A DNA stretch of 64,000 nt from Sulfitobacter dubius (GTDB lineage Bacteria > Pseudomonadota > Alphaproteobacteria > Rhodobacterales > Rhodobacteraceae). Below are positions 1 to 10,382 of this stretch, piece after piece (the stretch's first letter is position 1; each line of letters opens with the position of its first letter). The notes under the pieces were generated by a model. It saw only the letters and a program-made list of their open reading frames with translations, was not told where the DNA came from and made no database searches. The position numbers were made by a program, and so were the translations under genes. The stretch covers positions 744,001 through 808,000 of the forward strand of contig NZ_FOPG01000001.1 in the NCBI RefSeq assembly GCF_900113435.1, read 5' to 3'.

Positions 1-4
1 GGCT

Positions 5-1075
5 TTACGCTTCAAGGATATCCGCGTCGTCACCACCGGATCCATCAAAATCCAACCCATGTGCCGCGCGGATCTTGTCTTCGATCTCGGAGGCCATGGC
101 GGTATTTTCTTTCAGGAAGTTCTTAGCGTTCTCACGCCCCTGCCCGATCCGCTCATCACCGTAGCTGAACCATGATCCTGACTTATCGACCACGCCAGCC
201 TTGACCCCAAGATCAAGCAATTCGCCCATTTTCGAAATACCTTCGCCATACATGATGTCGAACTCGACCTGTTTGAAGGGCGGCGCAACCTTGTTCTTGA
301 CGACCTTAACCTTCGTCGCATTGCCGACAACTTCATCGCGGTCCTTCAATGCGCCGATGCGGCGAATGTCGAGCCGGACAGACGAATAGAATTTCAACGC
401 ATTACCGCCGGTCGTCGTCTCGGGCGAGCCGAACATGACGCCGATCTTCATCCTGATCTGGTTGATGAAGATCACCATACAATTGGAGCGGCTAATCGAA
501 CCGGTGAGCTTCCGCATGGCTTGGCTCATCAGTCGTGCCTGCACGCCGACGCTGCTGTCACCCATTTCGCCTTCGAGTTCGGATTTTGGTGTCAAAGCCG
601 CCACCGAGTCGACGATAACCATATTCACCGCACCCGAGCGCACGAGCGTATCAGTAATCTCCAACGCCTGTTCGCCTGTGTCAGGCTGCGAAATCAGCAG
701 TTCATCAATATCCACGCCAAGCTTTTTCGCATATTGTGGGTCAAGCGCGTGCTCCGCATCGACGAAGGCGCAAACGCCGCCAGCTTTTTGCTGTTCCGCC
801 ACGCAGTGCAGGGTCAGCGTGGTTTTACCCGAAGATTCCGGGCCGTAAATCTCGATGATACGCCCCATCGGCAAACCGCCAATGCCAAGCGCGATATCGA
901 GGCCAAGCGAGCCTGTTGAGCTGGCCTTGATGTCTTGGATCGCCCCTTCGGCGCCCAATTTCATGATCGAGCCTTTGCCGAACTGACGTTCGATCTGGGC
1001 CAGCGCGCTGTCGAGCGCCTTTTGCTTTTCCGCGGTTTTCTTGCTGTCCATTGTCAAAAGATCTGCCATTGCCAT
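5..1075 (-). CDS. recA: Recombinase A (RecA)
   Basis: RecA coats single-stranded DNA, drives homologous strand exchange and triggers LexA self-cleavage in the SOS response. The 356-residue product is full length for the family. The Walker A motif GPESSGKT lies at residues 78-85, and the loops around [15 protein letters not shown] match the DNA-binding core. The C-terminus is acidic and ends DDADILEA. The start is the ATG at 1075, preceded by an AAGGGAAG ribosome-binding site about 6 bases upstream; a second in-frame ATG two codons later is less well spaced. The gene stands alone, with a promoter and SOS box upstream at 1141-1184. Identity is certain; only the region beyond the stop codon is cut off by the window edge. 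Confidence 0.99.
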   Translation of the reverse strand: MAMADLLTMDSKKTAEKQKALDSALAQIERQFGKGSIMKLGAEGAIQDIKASSTGSLGLDIALGIGGLPMGRIIEIYGPESSGKTTLTLHCVAEQQKAGGVCAFVDAEHALDPQYAKKLGVDIDELLISQPDTGEQALEITDTLVRSGAVNMVIVDSVAALTPKSELEGEMGDSSVGVQARLMSQAMRKLTGSISRSNCMVIFINQIRMKIGVMFGSPETTTGGNALKFYSSVRLDIRRIGALKDRDEVVGNATKVKVVKNKVAPPFKQVEFDIMYGEGISKMGELLDLGVKAGVVDKSGSWFSYGDERIGQGRENAKNFLKENTAMASEIEDKIRAAHGLDFDGSGGDDADILEA

Positions 1076-1140
1076 TAGGTTCTTCCCTTAGTGTCACAGT
1101 GGCGCCCCGGCGGCAATCGCCCGCGCGCTGCGCTGCACAT

Positions 1141-1155
1141 GTTCTTCTAATGTTC
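1141..1155. promoter_or_regulatory. SOS box (LexA operator) of recA
   Basis: The direct repeat GTTC-N7-GTTC is present without mismatch (GTTC at 1141-1144 and 1152-1155). This is the operator recognised by alphaproteobacterial LexA, unlike the palindromic CTGT-N8-ACAG of Escherichia coli. It lies about 65 bases upstream of the recA start and immediately downstream of the predicted -10, a normal repressor position. Confidence 0.88.
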
Positions 1156-1184
1156 CATATGAGGGCAAACGGAGAACATTTCAA
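1156..1184 (-). promoter_or_regulatory. Predicted recA promoter
   Basis: Read on the minus strand, a TTGAAA -35 element (1184-1179) is followed after exactly 17 bases by CATATG (1161-1156) as a possible -10. The -10 matches the consensus only moderately. The call is supported mainly by the perfect spacing and by the SOS box that begins directly after it, where LexA would block transcription. Start-site mapping has not been done. Confidence 0.5.
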
Positions 1185-1279
1185 TCATTTTGTTTGCGCT
1201 TTAAGTTTTATCTGGAATGGTAAAGAAATGGTTTACCCCGCAAATATGGGGTCATTCGCAGCAAGGAGTTAAGGCAGGC

Positions 1280-1873
1280 GTGATTGTTTTCTTTAAAGAA
1301 CGGTTGGCTTTTCTGTCCGTGCCGAAAACCGGAACCACTGCCTATGAGAAAGCCCTCGCGCCGCGTGCGGACATGTTGATTTCTGAGCCGCCCATGCTGA
1401 AGCACGCTCCGGTTTACCGCTACAACCGCTTCATCCGGCCGATGTTCCTTAATGTCTGTGATGCAGAGCTTGAGCTTATGGCGGTGATGCGTGAGCCCAT
1501 ATCATGGTTGGGCAGTTGGTATCGCTATCGCCAGCGTCCCTTCATGGAGGGCAAACCCAACAACACATTCGGGATCACATTCGATGAATTTGTGCTCGCC
1601 TATATGAAGGGAAACAAGCCGGGTTTCGCAGATGTGGGAAGTCAGTCAAAGTTCATGGAGACCCAGCCAAACGGCACCGGCATCACCCACCACTTTCGCT
1701 ATGAAGATCAGCAGCGGCTACGCAGCTTCTTGGAGGAACGACTAGAAATGAGCCTGTCACTTGGCCGAGAGAATGTCTCGCCTAAGATGGCGATCGAACT
1801 TTCGCCAACCGTCGAGAAGCGCTTTCGTCGAAAATTCGCGGCAGAATTTGAGCTTTACGAGTCGATTCCCTAA
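1280..1873 (+). CDS. Small sulfotransferase-like protein
   Basis: The 197-residue product has the two hallmarks of PAPS-dependent sulfotransferases. A 5'-phosphosulfate-binding loop PKTGTT lies near residues 15-20, at the end of a first beta strand. A 3'-phosphate-binding segment starting MREP with a serine seven residues on lies near residues 70-84 (R71, S79, R84). It is shorter than typical sulfotransferases (about 250-300 residues), so the acceptor domain is reduced and no substrate can be named. I chose the GTG at 1280 because AAGGAG sits 11 bases upstream; the ATG at 1217 has no good site and adds residues unlike the fold. The gene runs opposite to its neighbours recA and cckA and looks slightly AT-richer. 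As I recall, relatives have been labelled gamma-glutamyl kinase, which these motifs do not support. Confidence 0.7.
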   Translation: MIVFFKERLAFLSVPKTGTTAYEKALAPRADMLISEPPMLKHAPVYRYNRFIRPMFLNVCDAELELMAVMREPISWLGSWYRYRQRPFMEGKPNNTFGITFDEFVLAYMKGNKPGFADVGSQSKFMETQPNGTGITHHFRYEDQQRLRSFLEERLEMSLSLGRENVSPKMAIELSPTVEKRFRRKFAAEFELYESIP

Positions 1874-1906
1874 CTGGAACTTATTTAAATGTTTGGGGCA
1901 TAGTGT

Positions 1907-4213
1907 TTAGTGCAATTGGTTATGTACCGTATTGGTCAGATCAGTCAGTGAAAAAGGCTTAGGCAGAAAGACCGAGTTTGGAATTTTTGACTGCTCCTCG
2001 CCAAAGTTATCCTCCGCATAGCCCGAAACGAAGACGACACGTACATCGGGTCGCTGTTTAAGTGCCTGACGCACCCAGCTTGGGCCGTCCATTCCGGGCA
2101 TCACGACGTCTGTCACAAAAACGTCGATAACAAGTTCTTTGTCTTCGAGAGTTTTCAATGCAGCTTCCGCGGATTCCGCCTCTAGGACAGTATACCCGCG
2201 CAGGCGCAAAGCGCGGCTGGCAAAGGCCCGTACTGGCGCTTCATCTTCTACCAACAAGATCACACCATCCGAACGCTGCGGCAGTCCCTCTTCCGGTTGA
2301 GACACAGAGGCCCGAGAAACCGTCGTGGGCTGCCCTTCGAGCACGGGGAAATACAAGATGAAAGATGTACCCCGCCCCACCTCGCTGTCGACAAAGATAA
2401 ACCCGCCCGTTTGTTTGACGATGCCATAGGCGGTTGAGAGACCTAGGCCCGTGCCTTCACCCGTCCGTTTGGTGGTGAAAAACGGCTCAAATACCTTTTG
2501 CAGTCTATCCCGCGGGATCCCGGTACCATCATCATTCACTTGGACAGTTACATAGCGTCCGGCGGGCACGCTGACCCGGTCCCGCTCAAGCGGCTGCTCG
2601 AGAGTGCTCACCTCCGTCACGATACGGATCTCCCCTCCGGCCGGCATTGCGTCCCGCGCATTTACAACGAGGTTCATCAACACCTGCTCCAATTGACGCT
2701 TGTCTGCGCGAATGGGGGCCAACACCGGATCATGGCTTAGCGTAAGTGTTACCTTTTCCCCGACCAAACGGTTGAGCAGATGGGTTAGATCGGCCAGCGT
2801 ATCGCGCATGTTAAGCGTTTCAGGGCGCAAAGTTTGCTTGCGAGAGAAGGCTAGCAACTGACCGACGAGGGCAGCGACCCGATTGGCGTTCTGGTTGATC
2901 TGAACCAAATCGCTGAAATCGGGATCGCCTTGATCATGGCGCAACAAGAGCAGATCGCAATGGCCCGAAATAGCGGTGAGAAGATTGTTAAAGTCATGCG
3001 CCACGCCCCCCGCCAACTGGCCGATGGCCTGCATTTTCTGGCTCTGCACAAATTGCGCCTCAAGGGATTTCAATTCAGTCGCGTCTTGCAGTACTGCGAT
3101 CAAAGCCGGTTCTTCTCCGTCCGATATCCGGTTGAGCGAGACCTGCACAAAGATCTCTTGATCCGTACGGGTTAGCCTAAGAAATTCGGATTTCTGCACC
3201 AATCGCCCCGCCAGACTGTCATCCAACCAATCCGAGATAGAGCGGCCCAAGCCTTCCATTAACTGCGAAAGATGTGCTTTCCGTCGCAACGATACGCCAA
3301 GCAGCTTAGCCGCCATACGGTTGAAGGCCAGGACAGTTCCATCAGGGCCAAGCTTAATCAGGGGTACGGGGAGGTCTTGGAAAGATTCCCAGCCCAAGTC
3401 AGGCGCGGGGTTAGCCCCTTCGGGCGGCGGCAAGAGATAGATTGCGCGGCGATTGGCACCTGCCTCAATCTCGCCTACCAGAACTTGCCGATTGCCTGCG
3501 GCAGTTGTGATTTCAGTAACGGTCCCGGGCGTTATGGGGAGCGAGATAAACAACCGGTCCAAGGATTTCACCCGGTCCCCGACAACGGTGCGTGCTGCGT
3601 CATTCATAAAAAGGATAGCCCCACTACGACCGACCATCACCATCGGTAGTGCCATGCTTTCCTGAGCGCTGCGCACGCCGTCGCGGGCGGGAACGGGATC
3701 AATCCGCCACAAGAAACGCTCAACAGAAAGCTGGTGGGCAGATATCCGAACCGGGCCCTTGCGGGTAATCACTTCCTCTCGCGCAGTGCCACTAACGGCC
3801 GCCCGCGATTGAAGGCGATAGAGAAGACCAACAGGATTGGAAAAATGGGTCTGCAGGACCCCCGCAAGGGTTTCTTCCTGCTGACCGCCAAACTGCACTT
3901 CAGACGCCTGATTGCGATACAGAATCTGCCTGTCCGTCGCTACAATGAAGCTGGGCGTGGCGTCGTCAGCGATGAAATCTGTCACCCCCGCAGAGCGCGC
4001 CTGATCCCGGGCTTTGGTGCGTAGGTCCAGACCTAAATAGCCTAACAATATCAAACCAAACGTAATAGCGGATACTGTAAAGCCGATTGCTATCGCAACC
4101 TCTGTGCTGCGCAGCGCAAGACCGGCTGCGGCCGTAGACAGTAGCCCAAGCAACCATAGCCGCCCCTGACCTGCGTGGCCCCCAACCGCTGAATGACGAA
4201 CGTCCTGCCGCAC
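1907..4213 (-). CDS. cckA: Hybrid sensor histidine kinase CckA
   Basis: CckA starts the CckA-ChpT-CtrA phosphorelay, which in Rhodobacterales controls motility, gene transfer agents and cell-cycle-linked functions. The 768-residue product has two N-terminal membrane segments (about 17-35 and 39-62) and PAS-like domains across about 80-380. The histidine box contains HDFNNLLTA, with H406 the expected phosphate acceptor, and is followed by a HATPase domain with [10 protein letters not shown]. The C-terminal receiver (about 651-768) begins ILLVEDE and has the acceptor D702 in [15 protein letters not shown] together with a fused receiver is the CckA signature. The start is GTG at 4213 with GGGGGA upstream. 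A CtrA-type box at 4261-4277 suggests feedback from the pathway on its own kinase. Confidence 0.93.
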   Translation of the reverse strand: MRQDVRHSAVGGHAGQGRLWLLGLLSTAAAGLALRSTEVAIAIGFTVSAITFGLILLGYLGLDLRTKARDQARSAGVTDFIADDATPSFIVATDRQILYRNQASEVQFGGQQEETLAGVLQTHFSNPVGLLYRLQSRAAVSGTAREEVITRKGPVRISAHQLSVERFLWRIDPVPARDGVRSAQESMALPMVMVGRSGAILFMNDAARTVVGDRVKSLDRLFISLPITPGTVTEITTAAGNRQVLVGEIEAGANRRAIYLLPPPEGANPAPDLGWESFQDLPVPLIKLGPDGTVLAFNRMAAKLLGVSLRRKAHLSQLMEGLGRSISDWLDDSLAGRLVQKSEFLRLTRTDQEIFVQVSLNRISDGEEPALIAVLQDATELKSLEAQFVQSQKMQAIGQLAGGVAHDFNNLLTAISGHCDLLLLRHDQGDPDFSDLVQINQNANRVAALVGQLLAFSRKQTLRPETLNMRDTLADLTHLLNRLVGEKVTLTLSHDPVLAPIRADKRQLEQVLMNLVVNARDAMPAGGEIRIVTEVSTLEQPLERDRVSVPAGRYVTVQVNDDGTGIPRDRLQKVFEPFFTTKRTGEGTGLGLSTAYGIVKQTGGFIFVDSEVGRGTSFILYFPVLEGQPTTVSRASVSQPEEGLPQRSDGVILLVEDEAPVRAFASRALRLRGYTVLEAESAEAALKTLEDKELVIDVFVTDVVMPGMDGPSWVRQALKQRPDVRVVFVSGYAEDNFGEEQSKIPNSVFLPKPFSLTDLTNTVHNQLH

Positions 4214-4260
4214 GCAATTCCCCCAACAACCGAATCATATGACTATTACGTGCGACAGAG

Positions 4261-4277
4261 GTTAAGCAGGCTTTAAC
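4261..4277. promoter_or_regulatory. Palindromic CtrA-type box upstream of cckA
   Basis: GTTAA-N7-TTAAC is present and reads as the full CtrA consensus TTAA-N7-TTAAC on both strands. It lies 48 to 64 bases upstream of the cckA start codon, in the 103-base gap after the rRNA methyltransferase gene. The match is seen directly; binding by CtrA is inferred from the consensus known in Caulobacter and relatives. Confidence 0.6.
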
Positions 4278-4316
4278 TCTGACCGCTTTGCACGCATTGG
4301 TTGATTATGGAGGTAT

Positions 4317-5477
4317 TTAATCGCGCGTCAACTGTGCTACGAAGAAGCCGTCGCCCTCGGAAGTGATGTCAAAGCGGTCCATTCGCGTCGCTTTCCACTC
4401 CGGATGGCGGGTCAGAAAAGCGTCTACCCGTGCTTCGTTTTCTTCTCGGAACAAAGAGCATGTCGCATAGGCCAATACGCCCTGTGCCGTTGTAAGTGTC
4501 GCTGCAGCATCAAGAATTTGATCCTGAATGCCGGTCAATTCGGTCAGGCGATCGGGGGTAAGGGTCCATTTTCCTTCCGCCGCGCGCCGCCATGCGCCAG
4601 AGCCCGAACAAGGCGCATCGCACAGGACAAGATCATAGGGGCCGTCAGCCACGACCTGTTCGCGGTCTGCAATCGAAATCTCCACGCCAGCGCGTTCAGC
4701 GCGGACCGGCAGATCGCTCATCCGCCGCGGGTCGATGTCATGGGCGGTGATTTGCCGTGACGGGTCCATCGCCAAAGCCAACGCCTTGCCTCCGCCCCCG
4801 GCGCAATAATCGAGCACCCGTCCACCCAAAGGCAAACCAGCGACAACCGCTTGGCTGGCTGCATCCTGCAATTCGACATAACCATCAATAAATGCCCGTG
4901 AATTTCGTATCCGGCGCGGGCCTTCGGTGACTGTCAGTGCAGCAGCGGTCAAAGGGTTGGCTCGGGTTTGAACGCCATCTTCGGCCAGTAGCTCTTGCGC
5001 GGCGGCCACTTCGATCCGCGCTGTGTTGACGCGCAGGCAAATCGGCCCACGTTCCTGCAGCGCTAAGGCGGCGGCATCTGCTTTCTCACCAAGTGCGGTA
5101 TCAAACAGGGGTAGCAACCAGTCGGGCAAGTTAAGGTTCGTCGCGCGGTCTTCGGGTGTTTGCGGGAACCGGCGCTCCTCCTCACTCAACGGCATAGGCG
5201 CGTGCCCTTCGCCTGTGAACAACGCGTCAAGATCAGCCTTCTGCCCGTGCAGCATACCAATCATTAACGCCCGGCCCGCCTCACTGCCCCCATAATGGGC
5301 CGCAGTTCGTTTTTGGCGTAGCACATCAAATACATGATCCCGCACAGCAGCCCGATCCTTGGAACCGGCAAAACGGCTTTGCCGCGCCCAACGGGTTAGC
5401 GCCTGTTCGGCGGCCAGCCCCCCGGCGATCGCGTCCAAAACTTCTATCGCAGCTGATACGCGCGCGCCCGGGGTCAT
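4317..5477 (-). CDS. RsmB/NOP-family RNA m5C methyltransferase
   Basis: Expected to transfer a methyl group from SAM to C5 of a cytosine in RNA, probably 16S rRNA. The 386-residue product has a short NusB-like helical N-terminus (about 1-70), followed by a Rossmann methyltransferase domain with SAM-binding loop VLDYCAGGGGKALALA. Two catalytic cysteines are visible: the motif IV cysteine in DAPCSGSG and the motif VI cysteine in YATCSLF, which together define the m5C class. I prefer the ATG at 5477 because GGAAG precedes it by 5 bases; an in-frame GTG at 5495 would give six more residues. It lies 47 bases after guaB on the same strand and may be cotranscribed with it. Which base it modifies cannot be told from this sequence. 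Confidence 0.88.
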   Translation of the reverse strand: MTPGARVSAAIEVLDAIAGGLAAEQALTRWARQSRFAGSKDRAAVRDHVFDVLRQKRTAAHYGGSEAGRALMIGMLHGQKADLDALFTGEGHAPMPLSEEERRFPQTPEDRATNLNLPDWLLPLFDTALGEKADAAALALQERGPICLRVNTARIEVAAAQELLAEDGVQTRANPLTAAALTVTEGPRRIRNSRAFIDGYVELQDAASQAVVAGLPLGGRVLDYCAGGGGKALALAMDPSRQITAHDIDPRRMSDLPVRAERAGVEISIADREQVVADGPYDLVLCDAPCSGSGAWRRAAEGKWTLTPDRLTELTGIQDQILDAAATLTTAQGVLAYATCSLFREENEARVDAFLTRHPEWKATRMDRFDITSEGDGFFVAQLTRD

Positions 5478-5524
5478 GGCATCTTCCTTTTTCACGAAGG
5501 GCCCGCAGGCCGTTCTCTTTGCTT

Positions 5525-6973
<1,449 letters not shown>

Positions 6974-7163
6974 TTAACACCTCGGTCTGGATGGGTTCAT
7001 TTGGCGGTTTCCTATTTCACGGATGGCCCGGATTGGAAAGACCTATTCCCCAGCGTAAGTCCCAAGGCTGGAATGACGTGCGCGCCACACGAATTGACGC
7101 GCAGTGCCTTTCCCCTGCCGCGCGGAACGCTATGGTGGCGCAAAGAAGCAAAGGACGGCCCCG

Positions 7164-9224
7164 ATGAGCAGTGATCCCCTCGTGATTTTCACGCCCTCCG
7201 GCAAGAGAGGGCGCTTTCCCAAAGGCACACCGGTGCTCACCGCCGCACGGCAGTTGGGCGTTGATCTGGACTCGGTCTGTGGCGGGCGCGGCATCTGTTC
7301 GAAATGTCAGGTCTCGCCGGGCTATGGGCAGTTTTCCAAACATGGCGTAACCGTCGCCCCTGATGCGCTAAGCGACTGGAACGCGGTTGAGGAGCGCTAT
7401 GACGAGAAACGCGGCCTGAAAGAAGGCCGCCGTCTGGGCTGCCAGGCCACGGTGCAGGGCGACGTGGTGATTGACGTGCCACCAGAGAGCCAAATGCATA
7501 AACAGGTCGTGCGCAAACGCGCCGAGGCGCGGGAGATCGTGCTGAACCCGTCGGTCAAACTGTTCTACGTCGAGGTGACAGAGCCCGACATGCATGAACC
7601 CTCTGGGGATCTGGAGCGGCTGCGCACCGCGCTGGCCGAGCAATGGGAGCTGGAGAAGGTCACCGCCGATCTGCACATCCTCCAGATGATGCAGCCGGTC
7701 CTGCGCAAGGGCGCGTGGAAGGTGACCGTCGCTGTGCATCTGGGCGATCAAGAGAACGCGGCCCGGATCATGAACATCTGGCCGGGATACTACGAAGGAA
7801 CGGTCTACGGGCTGGCGGTCGATCTTGGCTCTACCACCATCGCGGCGCATCTGTGCGACCTGCAAACTGGCGAGGTCGTGGCCTCCTCTGGCGTGATGAA
7901 CCCGCAGATCCGCTTTGGCGAAGACCTGATGAGCCGTGTTAGCTATTCGATGATGAACCCCGAGGGCGCCCAAGAGATGACCCGTGCGGTGCGCGACGGG
8001 ATGAACGCGCTCTTCGCCCAGATCGCCGAAGAAGGCGCTATAGAGCCAAACCTGATCGTTGATGCGGTCTTTGTCTGCAACCCGGTGATGCACCATCTGC
8101 TGCTGGGCATTGACCCGTTTGAGCTGGGCCAAGCGCCGTTCGCGCTCGCAACCTCGGGTGCGCTGCGTTTACGGGCCGAGGATCTGGACCTCAATATCCA
8201 CCCCTCTGCGCGGGTCTATCTGCTGCCTTGTATTGCGGGTCATGTGGGGGCCGACGCCGCCGCCGTTGCCCTATCAGAGGCACCGGAGAAATCGGATGAT
8301 CTGATGCTGGTGGTGGATGTGGGCACCAATGCGGAGATCCTGCTGGGCAACAAGGAAAAGGTGCTGGCATGTTCTTCTCCCACCGGCCCTGCGTTTGAAG
8401 GTGCGCAGATCAGCTCGGGACAGCGCGCGGCCCCCGGCGCAATTGAGCGGGTCGAGATTGACCCCGAAACCAAAGTGGCGCGGTTCAAAGTGATCGGCTG
8501 TGACCTCTGGTCCGATGAGGAAGGCTTTGAGGAGGCCGTGGCCAGCACCGGGATCACCGGCATCTGCGGCTCGGGCATCATCGAGATGGTCGCAGAGATG
8601 CGCATTCATGGCATCGTCGATGCGCCGGGGCTGATCGGCAGCGCAGAGCAGACCGGCTCGGCGTCGGTTTTCGCCGATGGGCGCACCAACAGCTATCTGG
8701 TGTACGACGGCACCGAAAAAGGCGGACCAAAGATCACGGTGACCAACCGCGACATCCGTGAAATCCAAATGGCCAAGGCCGCGCTCTATTCCGGCGCGCG
8801 TCTGCTGATGGACAAATTCGGCGTAGATAAAGTGGACCGTGTGGTGCTCGCTGGTGCCTTCGGCGCACATATCAGCCCGCGTCATGCGATGGTGCTGGGC
8901 ATGATCCCCGACGCGCCGCTCGACAAAGTGACCAGCGCGGGTAATGCGGCAGGCACGGGGGCGCGGATTGCCCTGCTCAACACCGACGCCCGGGCCGAGA
9001 TCGAGGCCACGGTGCGCGCCATCCACAAGATCGAGACCGCCGTCGAACCACGCTTTCAAGAGCATTTCGTCAATGCTTCTGCCATTCCCAACGCGGTCGA
9101 GCCCTTCCCGATCCTCAACAGCCTCGTGGCCCTGCCGGATGTTACTTTCAACACGGGCGGCGGTGGTGCTGGCGGCGCAGAGGGCGCGCGTGGCGGACGG
9201 CGCAGAAGACGGAAGACATCGTAA
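7164..9224 (+). CDS. RamA/RACo-like corrinoid activation protein (ferredoxin-ASKHA, DUF4445)
   Basis: Proteins of this build reductively reactivate Co(II) corrinoid methyl carriers, using ATP and a [2Fe-2S] cluster. The 686-residue product begins with a ferredoxin domain whose cluster cysteines are C39, C45, C48 (CX5CX2C) and C93. A linker domain follows, then a large ASKHA ATPase-fold region starting YGLAVDLGSTT with a second nucleotide loop VVDVGTNAEI. The C-terminus is a Gly-rich, strongly basic tail. The ATG at 7164 is preceded by AAGGA at 8 bases. In roseobacters, homologues have been genetically tied to split, cobalamin-dependent methionine synthase (recalled, not checked); no metH part lies in this window. 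The stop codon overlaps the start of a methyltransferase gene, implying translational coupling. Confidence 0.85.
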   Translation: MSSDPLVIFTPSGKRGRFPKGTPVLTAARQLGVDLDSVCGGRGICSKCQVSPGYGQFSKHGVTVAPDALSDWNAVEERYDEKRGLKEGRRLGCQATVQGDVVIDVPPESQMHKQVVRKRAEAREIVLNPSVKLFYVEVTEPDMHEPSGDLERLRTALAEQWELEKVTADLHILQMMQPVLRKGAWKVTVAVHLGDQENAARIMNIWPGYYEGTVYGLAVDLGSTTIAAHLCDLQTGEVVASSGVMNPQIRFGEDLMSRVSYSMMNPEGAQEMTRAVRDGMNALFAQIAEEGAIEPNLIVDAVFVCNPVMHHLLLGIDPFELGQAPFALATSGALRLRAEDLDLNIHPSARVYLLPCIAGHVGADAAAVALSEAPEKSDDLMLVVDVGTNAEILLGNKEKVLACSSPTGPAFEGAQISSGQRAAPGAIERVEIDPETKVARFKVIGCDLWSDEEGFEEAVASTGITGICGSGIIEMVAEMRIHGIVDAPGLIGSAEQTGSASVFADGRTNSYLVYDGTEKGGPKITVTNRDIREIQMAKAALYSGARLLMDKFGVDKVDRVVLAGAFGAHISPRHAMVLGMIPDAPLDKVTSAGNAAGTGARIALLNTDARAEIEATVRAIHKIETAVEPRFQEHFVNASAIPNAVEPFPILNSLVALPDVTFNTGGGGAGGAEGARGGRRRRRKTS

Positions 9225-10069
9225 TGAGCGATCAAGGCAACAGCGATCAGATCGACTTCTGGAGCAGTGCTGCTGGCCATAAATGGGTCGCGCGACAGGC
9301 AGAGTTAGATACCCTCATGCAGCCGGTGCTCGACGGTGTGCTGAAACGGGCGGACCTGCGCCTGGGCTTACGCGTGCTGGACATCGGTTGCGGCGCGGGC
9401 GCGGGCTGCCTCGCTGCCGCGCAAGCGTTGGGTGACAGGGGCGCGGTGCTGGGCGTTGACGTTTCGGAGCCGCTGCTTGATCTGGCGCGGCAGCGAGCGG
9501 CCGCCCTGCCCCAAATCACCTTTCACCACGGCGACGCCACCGCACTGCGCCTCGATCCGCCCTATGATCGCCTGATCTCACGCTTTGGGGTGATGTTCTT
9601 TTCCGACCCAGTTCTCAGTTTTACCCGCATGGCCGCGCAGCTTCGCTCCGGCGCGCGGATCAGTTTTGCCGCTTGGGGTCAAATCCCTGAAAACCCCTTT
9701 TTCACCCTACCGGCCCGTGCTGCCCGCGCGATCATCGGTGCCATGCCCAAAACCGACCCCGACGCCCCCGGCCCCTTCGCCTTTCGCGATCCCCAACGGG
9801 TGGACGCGACCCTCACGCAGGCAGGCTTTGCCGACATCAAATGTGAGGTGATGAAGCTTGATCTAACGCCCGCAGGCTCGGTGGAAGATTTGGCCCAACA
9901 GATGTGTGATATCGGTCCTGCAAACGGTACGATTACTCACTTTAAGGCATCCCCAGCACAGGTGGCCGAATTGCGCCAAACAATCGCCGATGCCCTGCGG
10001 CCCTACGCGCAAAACGGCCCTCTGCGCCTGCCCGCCGAGATCAATTTCGTCACCGCCATCAAACCCTGA
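9224..10069 (+). CDS. Class I SAM-dependent methyltransferase
   Basis: The 281-residue product has a UbiE/COQ5-like Rossmann methyltransferase fold. SAM-binding motif I is VLDIGCGAGAG (about 49-59), and an acidic residue ends the second strand in VLGVDVSEP. The post-motif FHHGDATALR is also present. The C-terminal half is consistent with a small-molecule acceptor, but none can be named. TAATG links its start to the stop of the preceding corrinoid-activation gene, so the two are almost certainly cotranslated. A role in the same methyl-transfer process is inferred from that coupling alone. Its downstream neighbour is tRNA-Gly, 41 bases away. Confidence 0.8.
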   Translation: MSDQGNSDQIDFWSSAAGHKWVARQAELDTLMQPVLDGVLKRADLRLGLRVLDIGCGAGAGCLAAAQALGDRGAVLGVDVSEPLLDLARQRAAALPQITFHHGDATALRLDPPYDRLISRFGVMFFSDPVLSFTRMAAQLRSGARISFAAWGQIPENPFFTLPARAARAIIGAMPKTDPDAPGPFAFRDPQRVDATLTQAGFADIKCEVMKLDLTPAGSVEDLAQQMCDIGPANGTITHFKASPAQVAELRQTIADALRPYAQNGPLRLPAEINFVTAIKP

Positions 10070-10110
10070 CTTGACCTTCTCCTGCACGCCGATTATCCCA
10101 CCCTCAGCGC

Positions 10111-10184
10111 GCGGGTATGGTGAAAAGGTATCACGGCAGCTTCCCAAGCTTTAGTTACGAGTTCGATTCTCGTTACCCGCTCCA
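10111..10184 (+). tRNA. tRNA-Gly (anticodon CCC)
   Basis: A complete 74-base cloverleaf can be drawn: a 7-bp acceptor (GCGGGTA with TACCCGC), a 4-bp D stem, an anticodon loop TTCCCAA giving CCC, a T arm with loop TTCGATT, discriminator T and an encoded CCA end. It reads GGG codons. The anticodon stem contains a C28-U42 mismatch next to a G27-U43 pair, so it is weaker than usual; otherwise the structure is standard. I saw no repeat of its 3' end nearby that would mark an integration site. Confidence 0.95.
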
Positions 10185-10382
10185 CGCTGATTACCGCTGC
10201 CCTAGTGAGGCGCGGCATCTGCCCTTTTGAAACCCGCTGGTTTCTCGCAGATCAATCACTTGAATAGCTTGAAGATGCCCGAATTTTGCCATGATTTCTA
10301 TCAATGGTAGCGGCCAGCAGGATGTAAACTACGCGCAGATGGCCCAACGATGTCAAATGCGCCCGGAGGCAAAGGATAAAAC

